From contig CAWDMB010000008.1 of NCBI GenBank assembly GCA_963803375.1, forward strand, positions 310,001 to 374,000: a DNA stretch of 64,000 bases, in the 5' to 3' direction. This DNA is from JAOPZW01 sp963803375 (lineage in GTDB: Bacteria; Actinomycetota; Thermoleophilia; Solirubrobacterales; Solirubrobacteraceae). The translations under genes were made by a program, and so were the position numbers. Positions 15,424-22,818 of this stretch are shown piece after piece (the stretch's first letter is position 1; each line of letters begins with the position of its first letter). The notes beneath the pieces were generated by a model, which had not been told where the DNA came from, searched no databases, and saw only the letters and a program-made list of their open reading frames with translations.

Positions 15424-16629
15424 ATGCGCCTCCGCCTCCTGCTCGCGGGCGCGGTCTTCCCGCTTGCGCTCTGGGCGGCGGTCCCGATGGTCTCCCAGGG
15501 CGCGCCGGCGTCGGGCCGCCTCGGCGAGATCGAGAAGAAGATCCAGAGCACGCAGGGCCAGATCGGCCGCCGCAAGGGCACCGAGCACGTCCTGACGACC
15601 GAGATCAGCGGCTACTCGGCGCGGATCGCGCGCCTGCAACGGCGCATCGACGGGCTCGAGCGCCGCCAAGCGGCCGCCCAGGCCGACCTCGACCGCCAGC
15701 AGGCCAAGCTCTTCGGCCTCCAGGACGACCTGCGCCGCGAGCGGGCGCGGCTCGTGCGCCTGCGCGCGCGCCTGGGGCAGGCGCGCGCGGCCCTCGGCCG
15801 GCGCCTCGTCGAGCTCTACCAAGCCGACCAGCCCGACCTCGTGACCGTCGTGCTCTCGGCGCGCGGCTTCGCGGACCTGCTCGAGCGGGGCGAATTCATG
15901 CGCCGCGTCTCCCAGCAGGACCAGCGCATCATCCGCCGGGTCGCCGACGCTCGGGCCCAGGCGGCGGCGCTCGCCGCGCGCCTCGCCGTGCTCGAGGCGC
16001 GCCAGCGGCGGGTCACGGACGTCGTGCAGCGCCGGCGCGACGAGATCGCCGCGGCCAAGCGCGAGCTCGTCGGCGCGCGCTCGGGCCTCGACGTCGCGCG
16101 GGCCGGCCGGCAGCGCGTGCTCGCGCGGGTGCGCGGCTCGCGCCGGCACCTGGAGGGCGCGCTCTCGTCGCTGAAGGCCGAGCAGGAGAAGATCCAGCGC
16201 ACGCTGCTGGGCTCCCAGGGCGTGGCGATCGGCCCCGTCCGGCGCGGGTCGGGCGGCCTCATCTGGCCCGTGAACGGCCCGATCACCTCGCCGTTCTGCG
16301 AGCGCCGGGCGTGGGAGTCCTGCCACCCGGGCATCGACATCGGCGTTCCCGGCGGCACCCCGATCCGCGCCGCGGCCGCGGGCCGCGTCGCGCTCCGGCA
16401 GTCCGCGGCGGCCTCGGGCGGCTACGGCAACTTCACGTGCGTCCAGCACGCGGGGTCGATGTCGACCTGCTACGCGCACCAGTCGCGCTTCGCGGTGTCG
16501 ATGGGCCAGTCGGTCAGCCGGGGGCAGGTGATCGGCTACGTCGGCTGCACGGGACACTGCTTCGGCGACCATCTGCACTTCGAGGTGCGCATCAACGGCG
16601 CGGTGACGAACCCGCTGAACTACATGTGA
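15424..16629 (+). CDS. Secreted coiled-coil M23 (LytM/EnvC-like) peptidase
   Basis: A 401-residue precursor: signal peptide (about 1-28), a long charged coiled-coil of roughly 220 residues (e.g. ARIARLQRRIDGLERRQAA), then a C-terminal M23 domain (about 275-400). The zinc-site motifs are CHPGIDIGVPGG (HxxxD) and FGDHLHFEVRING (HxH). The architecture is that of EnvC/NlpD-type factors, which either cleave peptidoglycan cross-bridges or activate amidases; the intact HxxxD and HxH favour real endopeptidase activity. TAGCAT lies 10 nt before the ATG and no Shine-Dalgarno is seen. It is followed after 16 nt by lgt. Confidence 0.9.
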   Translation: MRLRLLLAGAVFPLALWAAVPMVSQGAPASGRLGEIEKKIQSTQGQIGRRKGTEHVLTTEISGYSARIARLQRRIDGLERRQAAAQADLDRQQAKLFGLQDDLRRERARLVRLRARLGQARAALGRRLVELYQADQPDLVTVVLSARGFADLLERGEFMRRVSQQDQRIIRRVADARAQAAALAARLAVLEARQRRVTDVVQRRRDEIAAAKRELVGARSGLDVARAGRQRVLARVRGSRRHLEGALSSLKAEQEKIQRTLLGSQGVAIGPVRRGSGGLIWPVNGPITSPFCERRAWESCHPGIDIGVPGGTPIRAAAAGRVALRQSAAASGGYGNFTCVQHAGSMSTCYAHQSRFAVSMGQSVSRGQVIGYVGCTGHCFGDHLHFEVRINGAVTNPLNYM

Positions 16630-16645
16630 GAGCCTACGGGGGTCG

Positions 16646-17431
16646 ATGCAGCCCGAGATCGACCTCCTCGGCTTCCCGCTCAAGACGTTCGGGCTGATGC
16701 TTGCGTTCGCGTTCCTGGCCTGTGGGCTCGTGGCCGCGCGCCGGCTCGAGGAGCTCGGGCGCCCGCGCGACTGGGCCTACGAGATGGTCTTCGCCGCGCT
16801 CGTCGGCGGCCTCGTCGGCTCGAGGTCGTACTGGGTCGTGGAGAACTGGTCCGAGGCGAAGGACGACCTCCTCGGCAACCTCCTGGGCGGCACCGGGCTC
16901 GTCTTCTACGGCGGCGTCATCGGCGGGGCGCTCTGCGTGCTGGCCTGGGCGTGGTGGCGCGGGGTCCTCGACCTCGCGACCGTCGACCTCGCCGCCGTCC
17001 CGCTGGCCATCGGGTACGCGATCGGGCGCATCGGCTGCCAGATCTCGGGCGACGGCGACTACGGCAAGGCCTGGGACGGCCCGTGGGCGATGGCCTATCC
17101 CGACGGCACCGTGCCGACGACGCAGACCGTGCACCCCACGCCGGTCTACGAGACCCTCACGATGGGCCTCGTCGCGTGGGGGCTGTGGCGGGCGCGCGAC
17201 GCCGTGCGCCCCGGCGCCCTGTTCGCGCTCTGGCTCGTGTGCGCGGGCATCGAGCGCTTCCTCGTCGAGTTCATCCGCCGCAACCCGACTGGCGCGCTCG
17301 GGCTCACCACCCCACAGCTCGAGAGCGTCGCGATGGTCCTCGCCGGGGGCGCCTGGCTGGCGTTCATGGCCCGTCGGGGCGGCGTTCGCAGGCAGCGTCG
17401 CGGACAGGTCGCGCAAGCGGTGGCGGCCTAG
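16646..17431 (+). CDS. lgt: Prolipoprotein diacylglyceryl transferase
   Basis: A 261-residue integral membrane protein with about seven helices. The Lgt signature appears as AIGRIGCQISGDGDYG (family pattern GRxGNFxNGE, degenerate at the Asn/Glu positions). HPTPVYETL and the GGTGLVFYGGVIGG loop are also visible. Lgt transfers diacylglycerol from phosphatidylglycerol to the lipobox cysteine, the first step of lipoprotein maturation; putative substrates in this window are at 4622-5812 and 29684-30244. A possible second Lgt elsewhere cannot be excluded. Probably cotranscribed with the M23 peptidase. Confidence 0.9.
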   Translation: MQPEIDLLGFPLKTFGLMLAFAFLACGLVAARRLEELGRPRDWAYEMVFAALVGGLVGSRSYWVVENWSEAKDDLLGNLLGGTGLVFYGGVIGGALCVLAWAWWRGVLDLATVDLAAVPLAIGYAIGRIGCQISGDGDYGKAWDGPWAMAYPDGTVPTTQTVHPTPVYETLTMGLVAWGLWRARDAVRPGALFALWLVCAGIERFLVEFIRRNPTGALGLTTPQLESVAMVLAGGAWLAFMARRGGVRRQRRGQVAQAVAA

Positions 17432-17464
17432 CCTCGTTCGCGTTAGGCTGGCACCCTGGGGGAC

Positions 17465-18109
17465 ATGGGGACGGCCGACCGCGACGATCGCAGCGCCAGC
17501 AGAGCCGGCCCGGCGAGCACCGGACGCCTGCTCGTCGCCGTCGTCGTGGTGAGCTTCGGGGCGGCCGCGCTCGTCGCCGTACCGGGGCTCGCGCCCCGGA
17601 CAGGGGACGCGGTCCTGCGCCTCGAGGGCGGGCCCGCGGGTCGCACGCAGCTTCCGACCGTCCCGCGGCGCGCCGTCCGACCGGCGGCGCGCGCGCCGGT
17701 GCGCGCGGCGGCGGTGGCGGCGACGGTCGCGCGCGCCACCTCGACGCTCGCCCCGGCGGCGCATGGGCACCGCGCCGCGGCGGTGCCCGCGCCGGCCTCG
17801 GCGTCCGCTGGACGCCTCGCGCTCCCCGCGCGCTCCCGCGCCGCGCACCCGGCGCCCGCGATGGCGCCCGAGCCGGCCCCGGCGCCCGAGGCGGTGACCG
17901 TCCCGCGCGTGCGGACCCCGGCCCGGTCGCCCGCGCCGCGCCCGGCGCCGCGCCGGCCGCGGTCGCACCCGGTCGACGTCCCCGTCGCCACCACGCCCCC
18001 CGCGGCGCCCGCGAGCGCCGACGAGCCCGGGCCCGTTGCCGAACTGCCCGGCGCCATGGCCGCCGTCGACGAGGCCGCGCCCGGCGCCGTCAGCGTCAAC
18101 ACGCGTTAG
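17465..18109 (+). CDS. Alanine/proline-rich single-pass membrane protein of unknown function
   Basis: A 214-residue protein with a short cytosolic start, one hydrophobic helix (about 22-42, LLVAVVVVSFGAAALVAV), and a long disordered Ala/Pro/Arg-rich tail. No domain is recognisable. The tail would lie outside the membrane and could be a cell-wall spacer. TAGGCT lies 15 nt before the ATG and GGGGGA directly before it. Coding potential rests on codon-position GC bias and on the clear transmembrane segment, so confidence is moderate. Confidence 0.55.
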   Translation: MGTADRDDRSASRAGPASTGRLLVAVVVVSFGAAALVAVPGLAPRTGDAVLRLEGGPAGRTQLPTVPRRAVRPAARAPVRAAAVAATVARATSTLAPAAHGHRAAAVPAPASASAGRLALPARSRAAHPAPAMAPEPAPAPEAVTVPRVRTPARSPAPRPAPRRPRSHPVDVPVATTPPAAPASADEPGPVAELPGAMAAVDEAAPGAVSVNTR

Positions 18110-18127
18110 CGGAACCCGCGCTTCGCG

Positions 18128-18553
18128 TCATTCGCGTCCCGCCGGCGTGGCGCGCCCGCCGATGCTGATGCGCTCGTCGAAGGTGAATCCGCCCTCGAGC
18201 GCGCGGCGGACCGGGCAGCCGTCGGCGACGCGCTCGAGGCGCGTGACCTGGTCGTCGGTGAGGCCGTCCCGGAGGTGGATGGTGACGTCGAAGCGCCGCG
18301 GCGTCGCCTCGTGGTCGTAGTCGACGTCGACGCGGACCTCGCCGATGTCCCACTGCCTACGCTGCGCGTAGAGGGCGATCATCGTCGAGACACACGAGGC
18401 GAGCGACGCCGGCAGGAGCTCGTGCGGCGCGGGGCCGGTGTCGGTGCCGCCGATGCTCGTGGGCTCGTCGGTGACGATCGTATGGCGGCCGTTGACGTCG
18501 ACCTCGTGGCGCAACGTGTTCTGAATGCGTCGGGCGCTGGCGGTGAAGCTCAT
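18128..18553 (-). CDS. OsmC family protein
   Basis: A 141-residue OsmC/YhfA-type protein. The active-site cysteine is in HELLPASLASCVSTMIALYA and the second conserved cysteine in VADGCPVRRAL. OsmC proteins reduce hydroperoxides or act on other reactive thiol substrates using two cysteines; the exact substrate of this subgroup is not established from sequence. It is the last gene of the ArsR-DUF2892-MMPL operon and overlaps a 27-codon ORF by 4 nt (ATGA). It is distinct from the Ohr-type paralogue at 53519-53959. Confidence 0.85.
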   Translation of the reverse strand: MSFTASARRIQNTLRHEVDVNGRHTIVTDEPTSIGGTDTGPAPHELLPASLASCVSTMIALYAQRRQWDIGEVRVDVDYDHEATPRRFDVTIHLRDGLTDDQVTRLERVADGCPVRRALEGGFTFDERISIGGRATPAGRE

Positions 18554-18633
18554 CGCGTCTGCGACCTCGGGTTGGCGTGCAGGTCGACGTCGAGCAGCGG
18601 GCCGAATATGTTCATGAAGGTCACGAAGGCCAT
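18550..18633 (-). CDS. Putative 27-residue ORF translationally coupled to the OsmC gene
   Basis: A short ORF beginning MAFVTFMNIFGPLLDVDL and ending in a basic tail (NPRSQTR). It is preceded by AAGGAGCACAA, a good ribosome-binding site with proper spacing. Its TGA stop overlaps the OsmC ATG (ATGA), so it may set OsmC translation. No family is recognised. It may be a real small protein, a leader peptide, or a remnant of a larger gene. Confidence 0.4.
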   Translation of the reverse strand: MAFVTFMNIFGPLLDVDLHANPRSQTR

Positions 18634-18659
18634 TTGTGCTCCTTGGTCGGTCGTTCAGC

Positions 18660-18677
18660 CCGCCGCCGGGGCGGCGG
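18660..18677 (-). terminator. GC-rich hairpin between MMPL and the small ORF
   Basis: CCGCCGCC-GG-GGCGGCGG forms a perfect palindrome that can fold into a 7-bp stem with a 4-nt loop. No T-run follows. It sits in the 100-nt gap after the MMPL gene and may attenuate readthrough into the distal part of the operon or protect the upstream mRNA. Confidence 0.35.
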
Positions 18678-18733
18678 CGAGATGCGGATGCGGGATCCAG
18701 ACATGGACTCGATGCTGCGCCGGCCCATCACGA

Positions 18734-20842
18734 TCACGCGTGCCCGAAGCGCACGTCGGGCAGGATCCGCCGCAGCGGCCTGGGCAACCACCAGGCCCAG
18801 CGGCCGAGCAGGCGCAGGATCACGGGCACGAGCAGCAGCCGGACCAGGAACGCATCCAGGAGGACGGCGACGCCGAGGATCACGCCCATCTCCTTCGGCG
18901 GCAGCGGCCCGGACAGCGCGAACGTGAAGAACACGGCGACCATCACGCCCGCTGCCGCGAAGATGACCCGGCCGCTGTGTGCGACCCCGCCGACCATCGC
19001 CTCACGCGGGTCGTGGGAGCGGTCCCAGTGCTCCTTCGCCGAGCTCAGCAGGAACACGGTGTAGTCCATGGAGATCGCGAAGATCATCGCGAAGAAGAAC
19101 ACGGGCCCCCACGCGTCGAGGAAGCCCTGCGACTCGAACCCGAGCAGCCCGCCGCCGTGGCCCTCCTGGAAGATGAGCCGGGCGACGCCGAATGCCGCTC
19201 CCGTTGCCAGAAGGCTCGCGAGCACCCCGAACGCGGCGATGATCGGCGCCTGCAGCGCGACCAGGAGCAGGACGAAGCCGAGGATCAGGACGACGCCGAC
19301 GACGAGCGGCGTCCTGGCCGAGAGCAGGGCTTCGAGATCGTGGTTCTCGGCGACCGACCCCCCGACGAGCGCGTCCGCGGGCAGCGCGGAGCGGAGCCGG
19401 TCGATGGTCGCGCCGGTGGCCTTGCTCGATGGATCCGTCCTGGGCACGACCTGGACCAGCGCCGTCCCGTTGGCGCCGGGCATGGCGGGCATGACCTGCG
19501 CGACGCCGGGGTCGGCCTTGGCGGTCCCGGCCACGCGCGAGGCGCCGGGTTGGGTGGTGACGATCTGCAGCGCGCCGGGGGCACCCTTGCCGAAGGCCTG
19601 CTGCACCTGGTCGTAACCCACGCGCGATGAGTCGCCGTTCGGGACGACCTTGATCGACGGCATCCCGGTCTTCAGGCCGAGGACGGGGACGATGAGCGCG
19701 ACGAGGACGATCAGCGCGAGCGCGCCGAACGCGTACGGGCGCCGCCACAGGCGCTCCGCCCAGGCGGCGAAGCGCGGCGAATGGTGCTCGCCCTGGTGCA
19801 CCCACGGCAGCGAGACGTTGTCGACCTTCGGGCCGAGCTTGGCCAGCACCGCGGGCAGCAGCGTCAGCGTTGCCGCGAGGATGAAGACGACGGAGATCAT
19901 GATCCCGAGCGCCATCGAGCGGAACGCCGGCGACGGGACGAGCATCACGGCGGTCAGCGAGATCAGGACGGTGATGCCGCTGAAGAGAACGGCCTTGCCG
20001 GCGGTGTCCATCGTCTCGGCGACCGCGTGCTCGACCGGCTCGTGCGAGCCGAACAGCGTGCCGCGGAAGCGGTAGACGATGAAGAGCGCGTAGTCGATGC
20101 CGAGCGCCAGCGCGAACATCAGCGCGAAGTTCATCGCCCAGATCGAGATGTCGAGAACCTGTGTGCCGAGGTAGAGCGACCCGGCCGAGGCGACCAGCCC
20201 GAGGATCGTCAGCATCAGCGGCAGCCCTGCCGCCACGAGCGAGCCGAACGCCAGCACGAGGATGAGCAGCGTCACCGGCCACGAGATGAGCTCGCTCTTC
20301 AACATCGCCGAGCGGTTGGCCTCGTTGAAGTCTGACCACATGCCGCTCGCGCCGGTCAGCGACACCTGCACGCCGTCGCCCTGGAGGCTGTGCAGCTTCT
20401 TCTTGAGATCGTCGGCGGCGCGGACCATCGTGTTCGAGTCCGATGCGGCGCCGGCCTGAACGACCGCGGTGTGCCCGTCGCCGGAGATCGACGTGCCGGC
20501 TTGGGGCGGCACGACCTCCGTGACGCGCGAGTCGGCCTCGAGGGTCGAGGTCGCGGAGGCGATCACCCGCCGGAACGCCGGATCGTCAGCGGTCTTCGCG
20601 CCGGAGTGCACGACCACCATCAGGGCGCTCGAGGAGAGCCCCCGGAAGTCCCCGTCGACCGCCTTGCGCGCGGCGACGGACTCCGAGCCGGTGGCCTCCC
20701 AGCCGGCGCCCGATAGCGCCTTCTCGACCTTGGGGGCGAGGAACCCGAGGACTACAGCGACGAGAGCCCAGGCGATCGCCACCGTGCGGAAGTGCGTGGC
20801 GGTGTAGCGGCCGAGACGGCCGATCGGACCGAACCGGGTCAC
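18734..20842 (-). CDS. MMPL/RND-family membrane transporter
   Basis: About 702 residues with the duplicated MMPL layout. There is an N-terminal helix, a large external domain (about 60-190), and a block of membrane helices containing ALALGIDYALFIVYRFRG. A second external domain follows (about 410-520), then a second block with FAISMDYTVFLLSSAKEH. The paired GxDY/xMDYxxF motifs are the proton-relay signatures of MMPL/SSD transporters. These export lipids or drugs using the proton gradient. GTG start, overlapping the DUF2892 stop by 4 nt. Substrate unknown; its operon (ArsR, DUF2892, OsmC) hints at thiol, sulfur or oxidant stress rather than mycolate lipids. Confidence 0.88.
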   Translation of the reverse strand: MTRFGPIGRLGRYTATHFRTVAIAWALVAVVLGFLAPKVEKALSGAGWEATGSESVAARKAVDGDFRGLSSSALMVVVHSGAKTADDPAFRRVIASATSTLEADSRVTEVVPPQAGTSISGDGHTAVVQAGAASDSNTMVRAADDLKKKLHSLQGDGVQVSLTGASGMWSDFNEANRSAMLKSELISWPVTLLILVLAFGSLVAAGLPLMLTILGLVASAGSLYLGTQVLDISIWAMNFALMFALALGIDYALFIVYRFRGTLFGSHEPVEHAVAETMDTAGKAVLFSGITVLISLTAVMLVPSPAFRSMALGIMISVVFILAATLTLLPAVLAKLGPKVDNVSLPWVHQGEHHSPRFAAWAERLWRRPYAFGALALIVLVALIVPVLGLKTGMPSIKVVPNGDSSRVGYDQVQQAFGKGAPGALQIVTTQPGASRVAGTAKADPGVAQVMPAMPGANGTALVQVVPRTDPSSKATGATIDRLRSALPADALVGGSVAENHDLEALLSARTPLVVGVVLILGFVLLLVALQAPIIAAFGVLASLLATGAAFGVARLIFQEGHGGGLLGFESQGFLDAWGPVFFFAMIFAISMDYTVFLLSSAKEHWDRSHDPREAMVGGVAHSGRVIFAAAGVMVAVFFTFALSGPLPPKEMGVILGVAVLLDAFLVRLLLVPVILRLLGRWAWWLPRPLRRILPDVRFGHA

Positions 20843-21096
20843 TTGGAGAGCTCCGAGGAGTACAGAGTCGAACGCAGGCCGAAGACCCGGCGCAGGATCA
20901 GCGACGCCGGACAGGCGCCGACCACGACGTACAGCCACTGGTTGATGCCGACGAAGGCAGTCAGCAGGAGGAACCACGGCGAAACGACCGCTGCCAGCAG
21001 GGCGCTGAGCAGCGTCATCGTGCCCGCCATGGCGAAGAGCACGCGCTCGAGCGGCCAGCCGGGCGCCTCGGTGGAGCGGGACGTGATCGTGGTCAT
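20839..21096 (-). CDS. DUF2892 family small membrane protein
   Basis: An 85-residue protein with two hydrophobic helices (FAMAGTMTLLSALLAAVV and FLLLTAFVGINQWLYVVVG) and a conserved cysteine region GACPASLILRRVFGL. This is the DUF2892 unit, also found as the C-terminal membrane part of the rhodanese YgaP. It often travels with ArsR-type regulators and sulfurtransferases. The start overlaps the ArsR stop (ATGA), and its stop overlaps the MMPL GTG. Function unknown; linkage suggests sulfur or thiol handling at the membrane. Confidence 0.8.
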   Translation of the reverse strand: MTTITSRSTEAPGWPLERVLFAMAGTMTLLSALLAAVVSPWFLLLTAFVGINQWLYVVVGACPASLILRRVFGLRSTLYSSELSK

Positions 21097-21434
21097 GCTG
21101 CGCCTCCCGCGAAGATCTGGTCGAGGTCGTGGATCTGCCGGCGCAGCCCCCCGCAGACCTGGTCGCACAGCTCGAAGACGCCTTCGTCGGCGATCGCGTA
21201 GTGCACGGACGTCCCCTGCTTGGTGCGGCTGACGAGGCCGGCCTGGTGCAGCACGCCGAGGTGCTTGGACACGTTCTGCTGCGAGGAATCGAGTTGCTCG
21301 GTCAGCTCACCCACCGTGCTGCGGCGATCCCGAAGGGCGTCGAGCAGCTTGATGCGCATCGGCTCGCCGAGGATGCGAAAGCGCTGCGCGACCATCTCGA
21401 CGAGCGGGTCCGGGAGCGGGTGCGAAACGTCCAT
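21093..21434 (-). CDS. ArsR/SmtB family regulator with C-terminal cysteine pair
   Basis: A 113-residue winged-helix repressor. The recognition region is STVGELTEQLDSSQQNVSKHLGVLHQAGLV, followed by wing SRTKQGTSVHYAI. A Cys-x3-Cys pair occurs in the C-terminal helix (FELCDQVCGGLR), a placement seen in redox or persulfide-sensing ArsR proteins such as the BigR/SqrR group, and also in some metal sensors. It heads a five-gene operon. The ATG at 21434 is chosen because TAGACT ends 7 nt upstream. A TACATC/GATGTA palindrome sits over the promoter, implying autoregulation. Confidence 0.85.
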   Translation of the reverse strand: MDVSHPLPDPLVEMVAQRFRILGEPMRIKLLDALRDRRSTVGELTEQLDSSQQNVSKHLGVLHQAGLVSRTKQGTSVHYAIADEGVFELCDQVCGGLRRQIHDLDQIFAGGAA

Positions 21435-21441
21435 GACCAAG

Positions 21442-21447
21442 AGTCTA
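21442..21447 (-). promoter_or_regulatory. Candidate -10 element (TAGACT) of the ArsR operon
   Basis: TAGACT on the minus strand lies 7 nt before the ATG at 21434, with no Shine-Dalgarno. It is identical to the hexamer before the ParA gene, the SufT-like gene and the 54785 gene. Confidence 0.55.
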
Positions 21448-21461
21448 CCACCATACAGTTG

Positions 21462-21479
21462 TACATCCGTATAGATGTA
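21462..21479. promoter_or_regulatory. Palindromic operator candidate for the ArsR regulator
   Basis: TACATC-CGTATA-GATGTA is an 18-bp inverted repeat with perfect 6-bp arms; a second weaker repeat, TACA-GT-TGTA, lies next to it at 21454-21463. It covers the place where the -35 of the TAGACT promoter would be. AT-rich dyads of this kind are typical ArsR/SmtB operators. Confidence 0.55.
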
Positions 21480-21728
21480 AGACTACGAACGTTCGACGGT
21501 CCGCAGCGCCCGAGCCCGAGCAGCGTCCGAACGGCGGCCATCGGGGTGCGACGACGGTTGGATCGGAAGACGTGCTCTCGAGATCGGCCTACCGACGGCT
21601 GGCAGGGCTACGACGGCCTCAAAGGGCTATGACCTTCGGCCGCCCAGCCGGCCCGCCGGGGTCGGCGAGGGCCTACAAGTGGCGATCACCGACGCCGCGA
21701 CGGGTGTCGTGCATCCAGGCCCGCAGGT

Positions 21729-21908
21729 TTACGCACTTGCGCGCTTGTGCCGCGATCTCGCCGCCACCAGCGCGACGGCCAGCACGAAGGGCACGGCCCA
21801 CGCGATCACCAACAAGATCACCAGGAGTGCGGGTCCCAGCGCAATGCCGACGACGAGCAGCAGAGGCAGCGCCAATACGAGCGCGAAGATGACAAACACC
21901 GCCTTCAT
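21729..21908 (-). CDS. 59-residue two-helix membrane protein
   Basis: A short gene beginning MKAVFVIFALVLALPLLLVV. Two nearly continuous hydrophobic stretches (about 4-34 and 36-50) are broken by GP and AVP turns, followed by a basic tail RSRHKRASA. The start is supported by a near-perfect Shine-Dalgarno AGGAGGT 8 nt upstream and by a GGTATAGG promoter-like sequence. No family is recognised; the shape resembles small envelope-stress peptides. It stands alone between the ArsR operon and the hydrolase gene, with an inverted repeat over its promoter. Confidence 0.65.
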   Translation of the reverse strand: MKAVFVIFALVLALPLLLVVGIALGPALLVILLVIAWAVPFVLAVALVAARSRHKRASA

Positions 21909-21923
21909 CCCGAAACACCTCCT

Positions 21924-21938
21924 ATACCGCGTCGGTAT
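21924..21938. promoter_or_regulatory. Inverted repeat ATACCG-CGT-CGGTAT upstream of the 59-residue gene
   Basis: A perfect 6-bp-arm dyad with a 3-bp centre covers the likely promoter of the small membrane gene (TATAGG at its edge). The form is that of a TetR- or MarR-type operator. No cognate regulator is adjacent. Confidence 0.45.
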
Positions 21939-21983
21939 CCACGAACCTAAGTCGACATGACCGGCTCGTCATCCGTTTACGCG

Positions 21984-22008
21984 CGTAGTTCCCCTACGGG
22001 GGACTACG
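21984..22008. terminator. Stem-loop with 11-bp stem
   Basis: CGTAGTTCCCC-TAC-GGGGGACTACG forms an 11-bp stem (one T-G pair) with a 3-nt loop. It lies between the small membrane gene's promoter and the 3' end of the hydrolase gene and could end transcripts from the right. No T-tract is present. Confidence 0.45.
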
Positions 22009-22010
22009 GT

Positions 22011-22049
22011 CGAGCGACGTCGGAGCTTGCTCGCTCACAGCGTCGCTCG
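22011..22049. repeat. Inverted repeat CGAGCGACG/CGTCGCTCG
   Basis: Perfect 9-bp arms (22011-22019 and 22041-22049) separated by 21 nt form the middle of three consecutive hairpins in this intergenic region. It could be terminator, RNA structure or a protein site; its right arm abuts the next hairpin. Confidence 0.35.
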
Positions 22050-22078
22050 CGACCCTGGAGGCCGAGCCGAGGGTCGCG
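22048..22078 (-). terminator. Hairpin CGCGACCCT/AGGGTCGCG downstream of the hydrolase gene
   Basis: Perfect 9-bp arms separated by 13 nt begin 8 nt after the hydrolase stop codon (minus-strand direction). Likely an intrinsic-type terminator without a T-run, as is common in very GC-rich Actinobacteria. Confidence 0.5.
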
Positions 22079-22086
22079 GGTAGCGC

Positions 22087-22794
22087 TCAGCCGACGCGAC
22101 GCCGCGATTCGCCCCCGAGGCGCCGCGAGATGAAGCGCACGGACAGCGCCTGCAACTCGGGGTCGTGCTGGACGGAGCGGTGGTGACCGCCCGGCACCGC
22201 GACGAGGCGGCTGCCGGGCGCGGCCGCGTGCAGCGCGCGCGAGTGCTCGACCGGGACGGCCTCGTCGCCCTCGGCGTGCAGGAGCAGGAGCCGCTCGCCG
22301 AGCGCCGCGGCGCTGCCCGCGAGGTCGGCGTCGGCGAGCAGCGCCTCGAGCGCGGGCCGGTCGGCCGCGAACTCGAAGCGCCCCGGCGTGCGCAGCCCAC
22401 TCGCGAGCCGGTCGGCGCTCGGCGGGCAGATGGCAACGACCGCCGCGGCGTCCAGCCGCGCGCCCGCGACGAGGACGACGAAGCCGCCGAGGCTCGACCC
22501 CCGCAGCGCGAGCGGACCCGGCGGCAGCAGCGCGGCCATCGTCGCGACGTCGTCGACGACCCCGGCGCCGAGCGCGCCCTCGGTGTGGCCGTGGCCGCGC
22601 TGGTCGTAGGTCACGACGGCCAGGCCGGCGCCGCGCAGCGCTCGCGCGACGTCGAAGTGGTTCTCCTTGCGCGAGTCGGCGCCGTGGACGAGGACGACGC
22701 CGCCGGCGGTCTCGCAGCGCGGAAGGAAGAGCGCGTAGGCCAGGCCGTCGCGGGTGCCCGTCCGCGCGGGCGGCTCGACGTGGACCCCGCGCAC
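22087..22794 (-). CDS. Alpha/beta-hydrolase (serine hydrolase family)
   Basis: About 235 residues with the alpha/beta-hydrolase order. GGVVLVHGADSRKENH is the oxyanion strand, VTYDQRGHGHTEG follows, the nucleophile serine lies in the elbow LRGSSLGGFVVL (GSSLG), AEGDEAVPVEHS supplies the acid, and VPGGHHRSV the histidine. Similar proteins act as esterases or acyl hydrolases; substrate unknown. Two starts are possible: ATG at 22806 or GTG at 22794. I prefer GTG because TATGTT ends exactly 7 nt before it and overlaps the ATG. Only about 12-24 nt separate it from the divergent lysA start. Confidence 0.82.
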   Translation of the reverse strand: MRGVHVEPPARTGTRDGLAYALFLPRCETAGGVVLVHGADSRKENHFDVARALRGAGLAVVTYDQRGHGHTEGALGAGVVDDVATMAALLPPGPLALRGSSLGGFVVLVAGARLDAAAVVAICPPSADRLASGLRTPGRFEFAADRPALEALLADADLAGSAAALGERLLLLHAEGDEAVPVEHSRALHAAAPGSRLVAVPGGHHRSVQHDPELQALSVRFISRRLGGESRRRVG

Positions 22795-22801
22795 CTCTGA
22801 G

Positions 22802-22811
22802 AACATACGCG
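22802..22811. promoter_or_regulatory. Candidate bidirectional promoter core between the hydrolase gene and lysA
   Basis: Minus-strand TATGTT (22807-22802) is 7 nt before the hydrolase GTG. Plus-strand TACGCG (22806-22811) is 7 nt before the lysA ATG. The two hexamers share the TA at 22806-22807. The lysA hexamer lacks the final T, so it is the weaker half. Confidence 0.4.
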
Positions 22812-22818
22812 CCCGCCC

